Source: Actinomadura cremea (GTDB taxonomy: Bacteria > Actinomycetota > Actinomycetes > Streptosporangiales > Streptosporangiaceae). From it: 64,000 nucleotides of DNA. A program made the position numbers and the translations under genes. The stretch is from positions 372,001 through 436,000 of the forward strand of contig NZ_BMRF01000003.1 of the NCBI RefSeq assembly GCF_014648495.1, read 5' to 3'. Below are positions 43,338 to 52,647 of this stretch, one piece after another (within the stretch, counting starts at the first letter, position 1; every line of letters begins with the position of its first letter). The notes under the pieces were generated by a model. It was not told the DNA's origin. It searched no databases and worked only from the letters and a program-made list of their open reading frames with translations.

Positions 43338-44207
43338 TCACCGTCCGGCCGGGACGATCTTCTCCGTCCGCGCCCGGACCTCGCCCAGCAGACCGGCCAG
43401 GTCCTGGCCGGTGCCCTGCGAGAAGATCACCTGGTCGACGCCCGCCTCCGCGAGCCGGCCGACCGTGTCGACCGCCGCGTCCACCGACGGCGTCTCCTGG
43501 AAGTACGTCAGCGAGGTCTTCTCGATGTCGGCGTAGTCGCGGCCCTCCCGCTCGCAGTGCTCCCGCAGGACGTCGAGCTTGTGCGGCAGTTCGTCGCCGT
43601 CGAAGATGTTGCAGGCGTCGGCGTACTTCGCGACGAACCGCAGCGTCTTCTTCTCCCCGGTGCCGCCGACGAGGATCGGGGGGTGCGGGCGGCGCAGCGC
43701 GGGCGGCGAGTTCAGCGGACGCTCCAGCCGGTAGTGCTCCCCCTCGAACGGCGACTCGTCCCCCCGCCACATCCGGTGGGCGATCCGCAGCGTCTCCTCC
43801 AGCCGCTCGAACCGCTCGGCGGTCGGCGGGAACGCGACGCCGAGGCCCCGCGACTCCTCGTCGTTCCACGCCGCGCCGATGCCGAGCCACGCCCGTCCGC
43901 CCGACAGGACGTCGAGGGTCGTGACCGTCTTCACGAGGATCCCCGGATGGCGGTAGGTGACGCCGGTGACGAGCGTCCCCAGCGTGATGTTCTCCGTGAG
44001 CGCCGCCGCGTACGCCAGCGCCGAGTAGCCCTCCAGCATCGGCTCCTCGGCCTGCCCGACCATGTCGATCTGGAAGAAGTGGTCCATGACCCACAGCGAG
44101 TGGAGCCCGGCCTGGTCGGCGTCGCGGGCGATGCGCCCGAACGTCGGGCCGATCCGCTCGGCCCCGCCGGGGAACGTGAAGCTGGGAACCTGAAGTCCGA
44201 TGCGCAT
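43338..44207 (-). CDS. LLM-class F420-dependent oxidoreductase
   Basis: 289-residue luciferase-like TIM-barrel protein (MRIGLQVPSFTFPGG; LWVMDHFFQIDMVG; LGTLVTGVTYRHPGILVKTVTTLDVLSGGRAWLGIGAAWNDEE) typical of F420-dependent enzymes of actinobacteria. The substrate is unknown. The ATG is preceded by AAGGAA. The promoter upstream has a 19-bp spacer filled by a perfect dyad, the arrangement of MerR-activated promoters, and a MerR gene is divergent to it. Confidence 0.92.
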   Translation of the reverse strand: MRIGLQVPSFTFPGGAERIGPTFGRIARDADQAGLHSLWVMDHFFQIDMVGQAEEPMLEGYSALAYAAALTENITLGTLVTGVTYRHPGILVKTVTTLDVLSGGRAWLGIGAAWNDEESRGLGVAFPPTAERFERLEETLRIAHRMWRGDESPFEGEHYRLERPLNSPPALRRPHPPILVGGTGEKKTLRFVAKYADACNIFDGDELPHKLDVLREHCEREGRDYADIEKTSLTYFQETPSVDAAVDTVGRLAEAGVDQVIFSQGTGQDLAGLLGEVRARTEKIVPAGR

Positions 44208-44246
44208 GCCGATTCCTTCGTCAGTGCGTTGGCGGGTGTCGTCACA

Positions 44247-44277
44247 ACTCTGCGACCTGGAGCGCGCTCCAGGTCAA
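44247..44277 (-). promoter_or_regulatory. MerR-type promoter/operator of the LLM gene
   Basis: On the - strand TTGACC (44277-44272) and CAGAGT (44252-44247) are spaced by 19 nt. A 22-bp perfect palindrome (44254-44275, core CCTGGAGCGCGCTCCAGG) fills the spacer. The overlong spacer is the diagnostic of MerR-controlled promoters. Confidence 0.85.
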
Positions 44278-44333
44278 GCCCGCTCCAGGCCGCACCCCTA
44301 CCCGCCGCCGGGGAGTGCGAACGCGTCCGGCCC

Positions 44334-44364
44334 TTGACCTGGAGCGGACTCCAGGTGGAATGCT
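44334..44364 (+). promoter_or_regulatory. MerR-type promoter/operator of the merR-like gene
   Basis: TTGACC (44334-44339) and AATGCT (44359-44364) are spaced by 19 nt, with the dyad ACCTGGAG-cgga-CTCCAGGT at 44337-44356. It is the same operator as in front of the LLM gene. The -10 ends 6 nt before the GTG, so autoregulation of a leaderless mRNA is likely. A half-site ctccagg lies between them near 44283. Confidence 0.85.
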
Positions 44365-44370
44365 GGCGCC

Positions 44371-44757
44371 GTGACCTACTCCCCGGCCGAGACCGCCGAG
44401 AAGAGCGGCTTCAGCATCGACACCCTGCGCTACTACGAGAAGATCGGCCTGCTCTCGCGGATCGCGCGGAACGCGTCGGGACGGCGCGTGTTCAGCGACG
44501 ACGACCTGCAGTGGCTCGGCATGCTGCGGTGCCTGCGCGAGACCGGGATGCCGATCGCCGAGATGCTGCGCTACTCCGAGCTGGCCCGGGGCGGGGACGG
44601 GACGGTGCAGGAGCGCCTCGAACTCCTGCAGGCCCACGACCTGCGCGTCAACGAGCAGATCACCCGGCTGCGCGACCAGCAGAAGCAGATCCACTGGAAG
44701 ATCGACCTCTACCGGGGCTCCCTCTGCGACGGCGCCCCCGCCGCCGCCCCCGCCTGA
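44371..44757 (+). CDS. MerR-family transcriptional regulator
   Basis: 128 residues with an N-terminal MerR helix-turn-helix (YSPAETAEKSGFSIDTLRYYEKIGLLSRIARNASGRRVF) and a coiled-coil dimer helix (LLQAHDLRVNEQITRLRDQQKQIHWKIDLYRG). One Cys (Cys120) lies near the C-terminus and no metal-site pattern is seen, so the effector is probably an organic compound or redox cue. It should control itself and the divergent LLM oxidoreductase through the paired dyads. The 3' end overlaps the convergent next gene by 49 bp. Confidence 0.93.
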   Translation: MTYSPAETAEKSGFSIDTLRYYEKIGLLSRIARNASGRRVFSDDDLQWLGMLRCLRETGMPIAEMLRYSELARGGDGTVQERLELLQAHDLRVNEQITRLRDQQKQIHWKIDLYRGSLCDGAPAAAPA

Positions 44758-45152
44758 CCCGCCCGGGAGCCCGCACCGGCGAGGACGCGCGCCGCGCGGG
44801 CCCACGTCGCGGCCGGGTCGAAGACGTCCGCCTCCCACGTGACGGACCGGATCTCGCCGCGTCCGCGGTACCGCCGCATGATCGCGACGTGCTCCGGCAG
44901 GGCCACGAAGCTCCGCAGCGCGGCGCCGTCCGTCCAGACGGAGACGGAGCCGCACCGGCGCTCCAGCGGGACCGCCCACAGCCAGAGGCCGACCGCGCCC
45001 GGCAGGTCCGGCCAGAGACGGCGCAGGGCCATGCCGGCCCGGAAGACGCCCGGCAGGTCCAGCGCGCTCGCCGCGGTGAAGTCGGTGACGCTGACCAGGA
45101 CCGGGCCGGGGGAGGTCGCGGGGCCGGCGAGCCGGCGGGTTCTCACCGCCAT
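44709..45152 (-). CDS. Conserved hypothetical protein, dimeric alpha/beta-barrel type (monooxygenase-like)
   Basis: 147 residues (SPGPVLVSVTDFTAASALDLPGVFRAGMALRRLWPDLPGAVGLWLW...VSVWTDGAALRSFVALPEHVAIMRRYRGRGEIRSVTWE). The 'distribution/W-R-S/L-R-x-F' pattern resembles DUF3291 or spheroidene-monooxygenase-like proteins. Function unknown. The ATG overlaps the end of the upstream MDMPI-like gene by 10 bp, so they are coupled. The Ala-rich last 16 codons lie opposite the merR 3' end. Confidence 0.65.
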   Translation of the reverse strand: MAVRTRRLAGPATSPGPVLVSVTDFTAASALDLPGVFRAGMALRRLWPDLPGAVGLWLWAVPLERRCGSVSVWTDGAALRSFVALPEHVAIMRRYRGRGEIRSVTWEADVFDPAATWARAARVLAGAGSRAGQAGAAAGAPSQREPR

Positions 45153-45748
45153 GCGGGTGTCCGGCCGAGCGCGGCGAGCAGCCGGTCGCGCGGTCCGCCG
45201 CCGCCGGCGGCCGGGACGGCGGGCGCGAACGCCTCGCCCGGTCCCCGGCCGTCCGCCGGGACGATCGCGGCGACCCGCAGAGACGCCTCGACCAGCTCGT
45301 CGTCCGGCTCCCACGGCACGCCGATGGCGGCGGCCGCATCCCACGCGTGGACGACGACGTCCAGCAGGTGGAACGCGATCGCGAGCGGCGCGGGCACCGT
45401 GGTGCCGTCGCCGATCTCGGGGAGGCGGAGCCGGTCGCGGGGGCCGGTCGCGGCGAACGCGGCGGTGACGAGGTCGGCGGACGCCGCCGCGGCCGTGCGC
45501 GGGTCGGAGCCGAGGTCGCCGCCGCGCCGGCCGGACGGGCGCGCGGCCTCGCCGCGCGCCGCGGCGGCGAACCCCGCGTCCTGGCTCAGCTGGTGGCGGA
45601 TCAGGCCGTGCAGCGTCCAGTCGGGGCAGGGGGTCGGCAGGCGGAGCATGTCCGGCTCGACCTGCGCGACCATGCCGACCCAGAGGTCGAGACCTCGCCG
45701 GTCGAGGGCACGGAAGTCGGTGCCGAGCAGGTCTTTCACAAGATCCAT
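45143..45748 (-). CDS. TIGR03086/maleylpyruvate-isomerase-N (DinB-like) family protein
   Basis: 201-residue metal-dependent DinB/MDMPI-fold protein (MRLPTPCPDWTLHGLIRHQLSQ-type motif with the WTLHGLIRHQL histidine, and a later HLLDVVVHAWDAA). Such proteins use mycothiol or bind metals, and mycothiol is the actinobacterial thiol. The specific reaction is unknown. Start at ATG 45748, divergent from the MocR regulator by 81 bp, which may control it. Confidence 0.85.
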   Translation of the reverse strand: MDLVKDLLGTDFRALDRRGLDLWVGMVAQVEPDMLRLPTPCPDWTLHGLIRHQLSQDAGFAAAARGEAARPSGRRGGDLGSDPRTAAAASADLVTAAFAATGPRDRLRLPEIGDGTTVPAPLAIAFHLLDVVVHAWDAAAAIGVPWEPDDELVEASLRVAAIVPADGRGPGEAFAPAVPAAGGGGPRDRLLAALGRTPAWR

Positions 45749-45829
45749 GCGGTCACCGTACGGACCGCGAGCGGCCCGGTCATAGTGCCAAAATCGCGGT
45801 AAATGACTGGGCCGGTTTACGATCGGCCC

Positions 45830-47272
45830 GTGGAACTGCACGTGAGCCTGGTCGGCCGGAGGGACCTGTCCGGACAGATCTACCGGCAGCTGCGGGACGC
45901 GATCCTGGACGGCCGCCTGCGGGCCGCCGAGCCGGTGCCGCCCACCCGCGAACTGGCGCGGCGCCTCGACGTCTCCCGCACCACCGTCGCCGTCGCCTAC
46001 GACCGCCTCGCCGCCGAGGGATTCCTGCGCGGCCGCGTGGGCGCCGGCACGTTCGTCCAGGACGCGGGCGCGGGCCCGCGCGGCGCGCCCGCCGCGTCGC
46101 CGCTGCGCCCCCGCCGCGTCTGGGACGGGCTCGCGGCCTGGCCGCGCCCCATGCCGGGCGTCCGCTGGGACTTCCGCGCCGGGATCCCGGACGTGCGGCT
46201 GTTCCCGTTCGAGGCGTGGCGGCGGATCACCGCCGGCGTGCTGCGCCCGTCCGGGCTGCGGGACGCCGCGTCTGCGGGCGACCCGGCCGGGCTCGCGGAC
46301 CTGCGGGAGGCGATCGCGCGGCACGTCGGCGTCGCGCGGTCCGTGCGGGCGGGCCCGGCGGACGTCGTGGTCACCTCGGGCACGCAGCAGGCGATCGACC
46401 TGATCGTCCGGGTACTGCTGGAGCCCGGCGACGTCGTCGCCGTCGAGGACCCCGGCTACCCGCCGGTCGTCATGCTGCTGCGCGCGGCGGGCCTGCGCGT
46501 CGTGGGCGTGCCCGTGGACGGCGAGGGGCTGCGGGTGGACGAACTGCCCGGTGACGCGCGGGCGGTGTACGTGACGCCGTCCCACCAGTTCCCACTGGGC
46601 ATGCCGATGTCGCTGCCCCGCAGCCGCACGCTGCTGGACTGGGCGCGGCGGCGCGACGTGGTGATCGTCGAGGACGACTACGACAGCGAGTACCGGTACG
46701 GCGGACGCCCCATCGAGCCGCTGCAGAACCTCGACGAGGACGGCCGCGTCCTCTATACCGGCACGTTCTCCAAGGTCATGCGTCCAGTGCTGCGCTTGGG
46801 GTTCCTCGTCGCGCCGCCCTCCCTGCACCGAGCGTTCCGCCTGGCCCGGTACGCGTCGAGCTGGCACGCGGAGCTGCCCGCCCAGGCCGCGCTGGCCCGG
46901 TTCATCGACGAGGGCCTGCTCGCCCGGCACGTCCGCCGCTCCCGCCGCGCCTACCAGGCCCGGCACGAGCGGGTGGCCGAACTCGCGGGCGGGCTCGCGG
47001 GGGCGGGGGGGTCGCTCGTCCCGTCCGAGGCCGGGCTGCACCTGAGCGCGCTCCTGCCCGCCGGGACGGACGACGCCGCGATCGCGCGGCGCGCGCTCGG
47101 CGCGGGGATCGGGCTGTTCGCGCTGTCGGAGTTCGCCGTCGCCGGGCCCGCGGCGCCCGGCCTCGTCCTCGGCTACGGCGCCGTCACCGAACCCGAGATC
47201 GACGCGGGCCTCGCCCGGCTCGGCCCGCTCCTCACCCCGCCCGCCGGGCCGCTCATCGCCGGACGGGCGTGA
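45830..47272 (+). CDS. MocR/PdxR-like GntR regulator with aminotransferase domain
   Basis: 480 residues from GTG 45830. The GntR winged helix (LSGQIYRQLRDAILDGRL...RRLDVSRTTVAVAYDRLAAEGFLRG) is fused to a fold-type I aminotransferase domain with PLP lysine Lys315 in YTGTFSKVMRP. MocR proteins sense PLP or amino acids and often control vitamin B6 or GABA genes. GTG 45830 lies 6 nt after TACGAT (45818-45823), suggesting a leaderless start. An in-frame ATG at 45803 would add nine residues but has no ribosome site. The 3' end overlaps the convergent ATPase gene by 20 bp. Confidence 0.92.
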   Translation: MELHVSLVGRRDLSGQIYRQLRDAILDGRLRAAEPVPPTRELARRLDVSRTTVAVAYDRLAAEGFLRGRVGAGTFVQDAGAGPRGAPAASPLRPRRVWDGLAAWPRPMPGVRWDFRAGIPDVRLFPFEAWRRITAGVLRPSGLRDAASAGDPAGLADLREAIARHVGVARSVRAGPADVVVTSGTQQAIDLIVRVLLEPGDVVAVEDPGYPPVVMLLRAAGLRVVGVPVDGEGLRVDELPGDARAVYVTPSHQFPLGMPMSLPRSRTLLDWARRRDVVIVEDDYDSEYRYGGRPIEPLQNLDEDGRVLYTGTFSKVMRPVLRLGFLVAPPSLHRAFRLARYASSWHAELPAQAALARFIDEGLLARHVRRSRRAYQARHERVAELAGGLAGAGGSLVPSEAGLHLSALLPAGTDDAAIARRALGAGIGLFALSEFAVAGPAAPGLVLGYGAVTEPEIDAGLARLGPLLTPPAGPLIAGRA

Positions 47273-48530
47273 CGCGCCTCCCGTCCGCGTCGAAGATCAG
47301 CATCCGGTCGAAGGAGACGGCCAGCGCCACCTGGTCGCCGGTGTCCGGCCGCCGACCCGGCCCGACCCGGAAGACCAGGTCGGAGCGGCGGTGGTGTCCG
47401 GCGTGCTCCTCCTCCGGGGGTCCGGCGTCCACGGCGGGACGGCCCAGCAGCGCCCGCACCCGGTCACGGACGCCCGCCCGCGTCGGCCGAGCGTACCCGA
47501 CGCGGACGGGACGCCCGACCTCGTTCGCGTCCACGACCGGGATCCCCGCCCCGGCGTAGGCGAGCCACTCGTGCCCGTGGAACTCCAGCGACCGGACCCG
47601 GCCCGACAGGACCGTTCCCGGCGCGGCCGGGGCGCCCGGGGCGATCGGCGTCAGGGTGTCCGGCCGGACGCCCACGATCACCGGGCGGCCGTGCTGGCTG
47701 ATCAGCCAGGACGCGCGCGGATCGTCCCACGGGAGCAGCAGCCGCTGCGAGCCGAAGTCCAGCTGCAGGCCCTCGCCCTCGACCGCCCAGAGCGTCGCCC
47801 GCAGCAGGTTGATCGGCGGCGAGCTGAGGAACGCCGCGACGAACACGGTCGCCGGGTCCTCGTAGATCTGCTCGGGCGTGCCGACGTCCTCGAGCACGCC
47901 GTCGCGCAGGACGGCCATGCGGTCGGCCATCGTCATCGCCTCGATCTGGTCGTGCGTGACGTAGACCGTGGTGGTGCGGCTGGAGCGCACCAGCGCCGAG
48001 ATCTCCACCCGCAGTTCCGCGCGCAGCCCCGCGTCGAGGCTCGACAGCGGCTCGTCCATCAGGAACAGCGACGGTTCGCGGATCAGCGCCCGGCCGATCG
48101 CCGCCCGCTGCCGCTGCCCGCCCGACAGCGTGCTCGGCAACCGGTCGATCATCGTGCTCAGGCCCAGCGCGCGCGCCAGCTCGACCACCCGCGCGGACGC
48201 CTCGGCGCGATCGTCCCCCGACACCTCCAGCGGGAACATCATGTTCCCCTTGACGGTGCGGTGCGGGTACAGCGCGCCCTCCTGGAACACCATCGCGACG
48301 TTGCGCTCGCGCGGCGTCAGGTCGTTCGCCACCGAGCCGTTCAGCCACAGGTCGCCGGAGGTGACGTCCTCCAGCCCGGCGATCATCCGCAGGATCGTCG
48401 ACTTGCCGCAGCCGGACGGGCCCAGCAGCACGAAGAGCTCACCGTCGTGGATCCGCAGCCGCACGTTCCGGACGGCCGCCTGCCCGCCGGGATAGATCTT
48501 CTCGACGCCGTCCAGCACAACATCCGTCAT
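47253..48530 (-). CDS. MsiK/UgpC-type sugar ABC importer ATPase
   Basis: 425 residues with Walker A GPSGCGKST, signature LSGGQRQR, Walker B LFLMDEPLSSLDAG, switch His in VYVTHDQIEAMTMADR, and the C-terminal OB-like regulatory domain of CUT1 ATPases (VIVGVRPDTLTPI). Such ATPases serve several importers that lack their own. It is a good candidate partner for the permeases at 9.7-11.6 kb. A roughly 20-residue Arg/Asp-rich insertion near the C-terminus is unusual. ATG 48530 is preferred over an upstream GTG. No transporter gene is adjacent. Confidence 0.9.
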   Translation of the reverse strand: MTDVVLDGVEKIYPGGQAAVRNVRLRIHDGELFVLLGPSGCGKSTILRMIAGLEDVTSGDLWLNGSVANDLTPRERNVAMVFQEGALYPHRTVKGNMMFPLEVSGDDRAEASARVVELARALGLSTMIDRLPSTLSGGQRQRAAIGRALIREPSLFLMDEPLSSLDAGLRAELRVEISALVRSSRTTTVYVTHDQIEAMTMADRMAVLRDGVLEDVGTPEQIYEDPATVFVAAFLSSPPINLLRATLWAVEGEGLQLDFGSQRLLLPWDDPRASWLISQHGRPVIVGVRPDTLTPIAPGAPAAPGTVLSGRVRSLEFHGHEWLAYAGAGIPVVDANEVGRPVRVGYARPTRAGVRDRVRALLGRPAVDAGPPEEEHAGHHRRSDLVFRVGPGRRPDTGDQVALAVSFDRMLIFDADGRRVTPVRR

Positions 48531-48744
48531 CGGGTCCGCCTGGGGGTGGGCTAAGGCTCGGCCCGCCATCTCACCGCGCACCCGTCCCGGTTGTCCAGAG
48601 CCGCACCACGGTTACCGGTGGTTAACCGGGCCGGGTCCGGCCACGGGCGTTGACATGGCGCTTCGCGGACGTTCCCGCGGCTCGCCGCGGGGGCCGCGGA
48701 CCGTCCGATCCCGCCGCGATGCCTCGGATGTCGTTCCCCCGCCG

Positions 48745-48758
48745 TAGACTCCGTGGTC
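48745..48758 (+). promoter_or_regulatory. dnaG -10 element and leaderless start
   Basis: TAGACT (48745-48750) is 8 nt upstream of GTG 48759. No convincing -35 hexamer is seen. A TTGACA at 48650-48655 is too far away to pair with it. Confidence 0.5.
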
Positions 48759-50735
48759 GTGGCCGGCCGTATTCGCAATGAGGACATCGCGCTCGTGCGC
48801 GAGCGCTCCTCCATCGCCGACGTCATCGGCGACCACCTGCAGCTGCGCAACGCGGGCGGCGGCAACCTCAAGGGCCTGTGCCCCTTCCACGACGAGAAGT
48901 CCCCGTCGTTCAACGTGACGCCCTCGCGTGGCCTGTACTACTGCTTCGGCTGCGAGGCCGGCGGCGACGTCATCAGGTTCGTCCAGGAGATCGACCACCT
49001 GTCGTTCTCCGAGGCGGTGGAGCGGCTCGCCGCGCAGATCGGCGTCCAGCTCCGCTACGAGGACGACGGGCGGCGCGGCCCCCGGCAGGACGGCGGGCAG
49101 CGCGCCCGGATGCTCGAGGCGCACAAGGCGGCCGCCGAGTTCTACGCCGAGCGGCTCGCCGCGCCCGAGGGCGAGATCGGCCGCCGGTTCCTGTCCGAGC
49201 GCGGCTTCGAGGCCGCCGACGCCGCGCGGTTCGGCGTCGGGTTCGCGCCCCGCGAGTGGGAGGGGCTCGTCCGGCACCTGCGCGGCCGCGGCTTCGCCGA
49301 CCGGGACGTCGTCGCGGGCGGCCTCGCCAAGGAGGGGCGGCGCGGGCCGATGGACCGGTTCCGCGGCCGGCTGATGTGGCCCATCCGCGACCTGAGCGGC
49401 GACGTCGTCGGGTTCGGCGCCCGGCGCCTGTACGACGACGATGAGGGCCCCAAGTACCTGAACACCCCCGAGACGCCGCTGTTCCACAAGGGATCGGTGC
49501 TGTACGGGGCCGACCTCGCCAAGAAGGCGATCGCGCGGCGGCGGCAGGCCGTGGTGGTCGAGGGCTACACCGACGTGATGGCCTGCCACCTGTCCGGCGT
49601 CGAGACGGCCATCGCGACGTCCGGCACGGCGTTCGGCGACGACCACATCAAGGTGCTGCGCCGCCTCCTGATGGACCAGGACGAGTTCCGCGGCGAGGTG
49701 ATCTTCACCTTCGACGGCGACGCGGCCGGCCAGAAGGCCGCGCTGCGCGCCTTCGACAACGAGGACAAGTTCGTCAGCCAGACGTTCGTGGCCGTCCAGC
49801 CGGACGGCCTCGACCCGTGCGACCTGCGCATCCGGCACGGCGAGGCGGCCGTGCGCGACCTGGTGGCGTCCCGGGTCCCGCTGTTCGAGTTCGCGGTGCG
49901 CAGCGCCATCGAGCGGCACGACCTCGACACCGTCGAGGGACGGCTGGCCGCGCTGGACGCCGCGGCCCCGGTCGTCGCCGCGATCAAGGACCGGTCGCGC
50001 CGCCACATGTACACGATCAACCTGGACCGCTGGCTCGGCATCATGGACGAGCAGTTCGTGCTGCGCCGCGTCCGCGAGCTGGCCGCCCGCCGGCACGGCA
50101 CCGGCAACGGCGGCGGGAACGGCCGGGGCGGCGGCCGGGGCGGCGACGCGCGGGGCGGCGCCCAGCAGCCCGGCGGCCGGAACGCGAACGGGCGGAACGG
50201 CGGCGGGGCGGACGGCGGCCCCCGGCCCCCGGCGGCCGGGCGCCCGGCCGCCGACCCGAACGGCCCCGAGGTGCAGCGGGAGCGCGAGCTGCTCAAGCTG
50301 GCCGTGCAGCGCCCGGCGCTGCTCGGGCCGGAGTTCGACGAAGAGGTCATGCCCGAGGCGTTCATCGCCCCGCAGCACGCGGCCGTCCGGACGGTGATCG
50401 GCTCGGCGGGCGGCGTGGCGGCGGCGGGCGGGGTCGCCGAATGGGTCGCCGCCCTCCTGGAACTGTCCCCGAACGACCAGGTCAGAGACCTGATCACCAT
50501 GTTCGGAGTCGAGCCGGTACGGTCCGCGTCCGAATCGGACGACCGATATGCGGCGGAATTGCTGGCCCGCATCCAGGAACGGCAGCTCACCCGCAAGATC
50601 ACCGACGCGAAATCTAAACTCGGGCGGCTGAATCCGGTCGAGGGCCTGGAGGAGTACAACCGGCTCTTCGGCGAGCTCATGGCGCTTGAGCAGCAGCGAC
50701 GGGTGTTGCGTGAGCGCGCTCTTGGAGCGCAATGA
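48759..50735 (+). CDS. dnaG: DNA primase
   Basis: 658-residue primase making RNA primers for replication. CHC2 zinc domain ([11 protein letters not shown], first Cys at residue 41, ... YYCFGC), the RNA polymerase core with [19 protein letters not shown], then the helicase-binding C-terminus. A Gly/Arg/Asn-rich linker of about 65 residues (near nt 50090-50270) separates core and C-terminus, longer than in most primases. The start GTG 48759 (MAGRI-type N-terminus) matches relatives; a GTG at 48753 would add two residues. Confidence 0.96.
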   Translation: MAGRIRNEDIALVRERSSIADVIGDHLQLRNAGGGNLKGLCPFHDEKSPSFNVTPSRGLYYCFGCEAGGDVIRFVQEIDHLSFSEAVERLAAQIGVQLRYEDDGRRGPRQDGGQRARMLEAHKAAAEFYAERLAAPEGEIGRRFLSERGFEAADAARFGVGFAPREWEGLVRHLRGRGFADRDVVAGGLAKEGRRGPMDRFRGRLMWPIRDLSGDVVGFGARRLYDDDEGPKYLNTPETPLFHKGSVLYGADLAKKAIARRRQAVVVEGYTDVMACHLSGVETAIATSGTAFGDDHIKVLRRLLMDQDEFRGEVIFTFDGDAAGQKAALRAFDNEDKFVSQTFVAVQPDGLDPCDLRIRHGEAAVRDLVASRVPLFEFAVRSAIERHDLDTVEGRLAALDAAAPVVAAIKDRSRRHMYTINLDRWLGIMDEQFVLRRVRELAARRHGTGNGGGNGRGGGRGGDARGGAQQPGGRNANGRNGGGADGGPRPPAAGRPAADPNGPEVQRERELLKLAVQRPALLGPEFDEEVMPEAFIAPQHAAVRTVIGSAGGVAAAGGVAEWVAALLELSPNDQVRDLITMFGVEPVRSASESDDRYAAELLARIQERQLTRKITDAKSKLGRLNPVEGLEEYNRLFGELMALEQQRRVLRERALGAQ

Positions 50736-50794
50736 GTCAAGTCCTCGCAAAATAGGTCCTGTGATCTAGGCCGCATTTATCGCAGACTGTCCAC

Positions 50795-51952
50795 GTGAGC
50801 CCTACGGTGCTGCCCAGCGAGGCGCCATCGGTTGATCAGGTGGCGGACCTCGTCGCACGCGGCAGAGAGCGCGGCGGTGTGACCGTCGCGGACGTCGCTG
50901 CCGCGCTCGACCGCTCGGACTTGCCGGACGACTCCATGGAGCGCGTGGTCCGGATGCTCGCGGAGCAGGGGGTGGACGTCCTCGAACCCCAGCAGGAGAA
51001 CGAGGACGTCGCGCGGGTTGATGAGGGAGACCTCGGCAAGCGGGCGCCGACGAGCGACCTGGTCCGCATCTACCTGAGAGAGATCGGTCGCGTACCGCTG
51101 CTCACGGCAGAAGATGAGGTGGAACTCGCGAAGTCGATCGAGGCGGGACTGTTCGCGGAGGAGAAGACGGCGCGCGCCGCCGTCCTCGACCGCGGCGAAC
51201 GGCTCGACCTCGACCTGCTCGCCCGCGAAGGGAGACGGGCGAAGCAACGCCTGATCGAGGCCAACCTGCGGCTGGTGGTCTCGATCGCCAAACGCTACGT
51301 CGGCCGGGGAATGCTCTTCCTCGACCTGATCCAGGAGGGAAATCTCGGACTCATCCGCGCGGTCGAGAAGTTCGACTACACGAAGGGGTTCAAGTTCTCC
51401 ACCTATGCCACGTGGTGGATCCGCCAGGCGATCACCCGCGCGATCGCCGACCAGGCCCGGACGATCCGGATCCCGGTGCACATGGTGGAGACGATCAACA
51501 AGCTCGTCCGCGTGCAGCGCCAGCTCCACCAGGACCTCGGACGCGAGCCGACGCCCGAGGAGATCGGGCTGGAGATGGGGCTGACGCCCGTCCGGGTCGT
51601 GGAGATCCAGCGGATCTCCCAGGAGCCGGTCTCGCTGCAGTCGCCGATCGGGGAGGAGGACTCCGACCTCGGCGACTTCATCGAGGACGCGGACGCCGTC
51701 GTCCCGATCGAGGCCGCGGCGTTCATCCTGCTGCAGGACCAGCTGGAGGACATCCTCGGCACGCTGTCGGAACGGGAGCAGCGCATCATCCAGCTGCGCT
51801 TCGGCCTGACCGACGGGCATCCGCGCACGCTCGAGGAGGTCGGCCGGGAGTTCGGCGTGACCCGGGAGCGGATCCGCCAGATCGAGTCCAAGACGCTGGC
51901 GAAGCTCCGGCACCCGTCGCGCGCGCAGATGCTGCGCGAGTACCTCGAGTGA
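50795..51952 (+). CDS. Primary-type RNA polymerase sigma factor (RpoD/HrdB-like)
   Basis: 385-residue sigma-70. It has a region 1.1-like N-terminus ([34 protein letters not shown]), region 1.2 ([29 protein letters not shown]), region 2 with [37 protein letters not shown], region 3, and region 4 ([30 protein letters not shown]). It lacks the long acidic N-terminal extension of Streptomyces HrdB. Position after dnaG mirrors the dnaG-rpoD order of other bacteria. It could be the principal sigma or a close group 2 paralogue. Confidence 0.92.
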   Translation: MSPTVLPSEAPSVDQVADLVARGRERGGVTVADVAAALDRSDLPDDSMERVVRMLAEQGVDVLEPQQENEDVARVDEGDLGKRAPTSDLVRIYLREIGRVPLLTAEDEVELAKSIEAGLFAEEKTARAAVLDRGERLDLDLLAREGRRAKQRLIEANLRLVVSIAKRYVGRGMLFLDLIQEGNLGLIRAVEKFDYTKGFKFSTYATWWIRQAITRAIADQARTIRIPVHMVETINKLVRVQRQLHQDLGREPTPEEIGLEMGLTPVRVVEIQRISQEPVSLQSPIGEEDSDLGDFIEDADAVVPIEAAAFILLQDQLEDILGTLSEREQRIIQLRFGLTDGHPRTLEEVGREFGVTRERIRQIESKTLAKLRHPSRAQMLREYLE

Positions 51953-51967
51953 GCGCGTAGGGACGGA

Positions 51968-52009
51968 GCACGGAGCGACGAGCACGGAGCGACGAGCACG
52001 GAGCGACGA
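51968..52009. repeat. Three 14-bp tandem repeats after the sigma gene
   Basis: Unit gcacggagcgacga occurs three times without mismatch, with partial copies on both sides (from 51962 and to 52012). It is non-coding. Confidence 0.9.
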
Positions 52010-52022
52010 GCAGGGTCCGCCG

Positions 52023-52070
52023 CGGGCGGGCGTGCGCGGCCGGGGTGCGCGGCCGGGAAACGCCCGCCCG
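52023..52070 (+). terminator. Hairpin downstream of the sigma gene
   Basis: Perfect 11-bp stem cgggcgggcgt (52023-52033) with 52060-52070. The loop contains gtgcgcggccggg twice in tandem (52032-52044, 52045-52057). Confidence 0.7.
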
Positions 52071-52153
52071 TGGCGGAAGCCGGTCACGCCGGTCGAGACG
52101 CGGGCAGGGCCGGACGTCGCGATCCGTCCGTCCCGTCGATTACCGTTGGGGCC

Positions 52154-52609
52154 ATGCTGATCGTGACCACTGACGGCCTGGCGGGATTCGAGATCCGCAG
52201 CGTGCTCGGCGAAGTCCAGGGCACGGCCGTCCAGGCCGACCAGGGCGCGGCGCCGCAGCACGGTCCCGGGAGCAGCTCCACGTTCCGGGTGACGGGGGAA
52301 CGGCCGGCCCCCGGGCTGGGCGCGGCCCGCCGCGAGGCGGTGGACCGGCTCGGCGAGGAGGCCCGCCGCAAGGGCGCCAACTCGGTCGTCGGCATGCGCT
52401 TCGACACCGCCCCGATCGGCGGCGGCGCGTACGAGGTCTGCGCCTACGGCACGGCCGTGTGGGCGGAGCCCGCCGCCGCGCCGCCCCGCGACCAGGCGCC
52501 GCCGATGCCGCAGCACGGCCAGGTCCCCCCGTACAAGGACCCCGGTACCGGCGGCCCGCCGATGGCCGCGCGCAACCTGACGATGGGCCTGCACGACCGT
52601 CCGCGCTAG
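52154..52609 (+). CDS. YbjQ/UPF0145-family heavy-metal-binding-domain protein
   Basis: 151 residues. The N-terminal 105 follow the YbjQ pattern (VTTDGLAGFEIRSVLGEVQG, EARRKGANSVVGMRFD, YEVCAYGTAV), a small pentameric beta-rich fold of unknown function. A Pro/Gln-rich tail follows. ATG is 7 nt after TACCGT (52141-52146), indicating a leaderless mRNA. Confidence 0.85.
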   Translation: MLIVTTDGLAGFEIRSVLGEVQGTAVQADQGAAPQHGPGSSSTFRVTGERPAPGLGAARREAVDRLGEEARRKGANSVVGMRFDTAPIGGGAYEVCAYGTAVWAEPAAAPPRDQAPPMPQHGQVPPYKDPGTGGPPMAARNLTMGLHDRPR

Positions 52610-52647
52610 CCTTCCCGGCCCTCGCGCACGGTGCCCGTACCCGCGGG

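Noticed and set aside
48650-48655. TTGACA as the dnaG -35 box
   Set aside because: No -10 hexamer lies 16-19 nt downstream, and the TAGACT box near the start is about 90 nt away.
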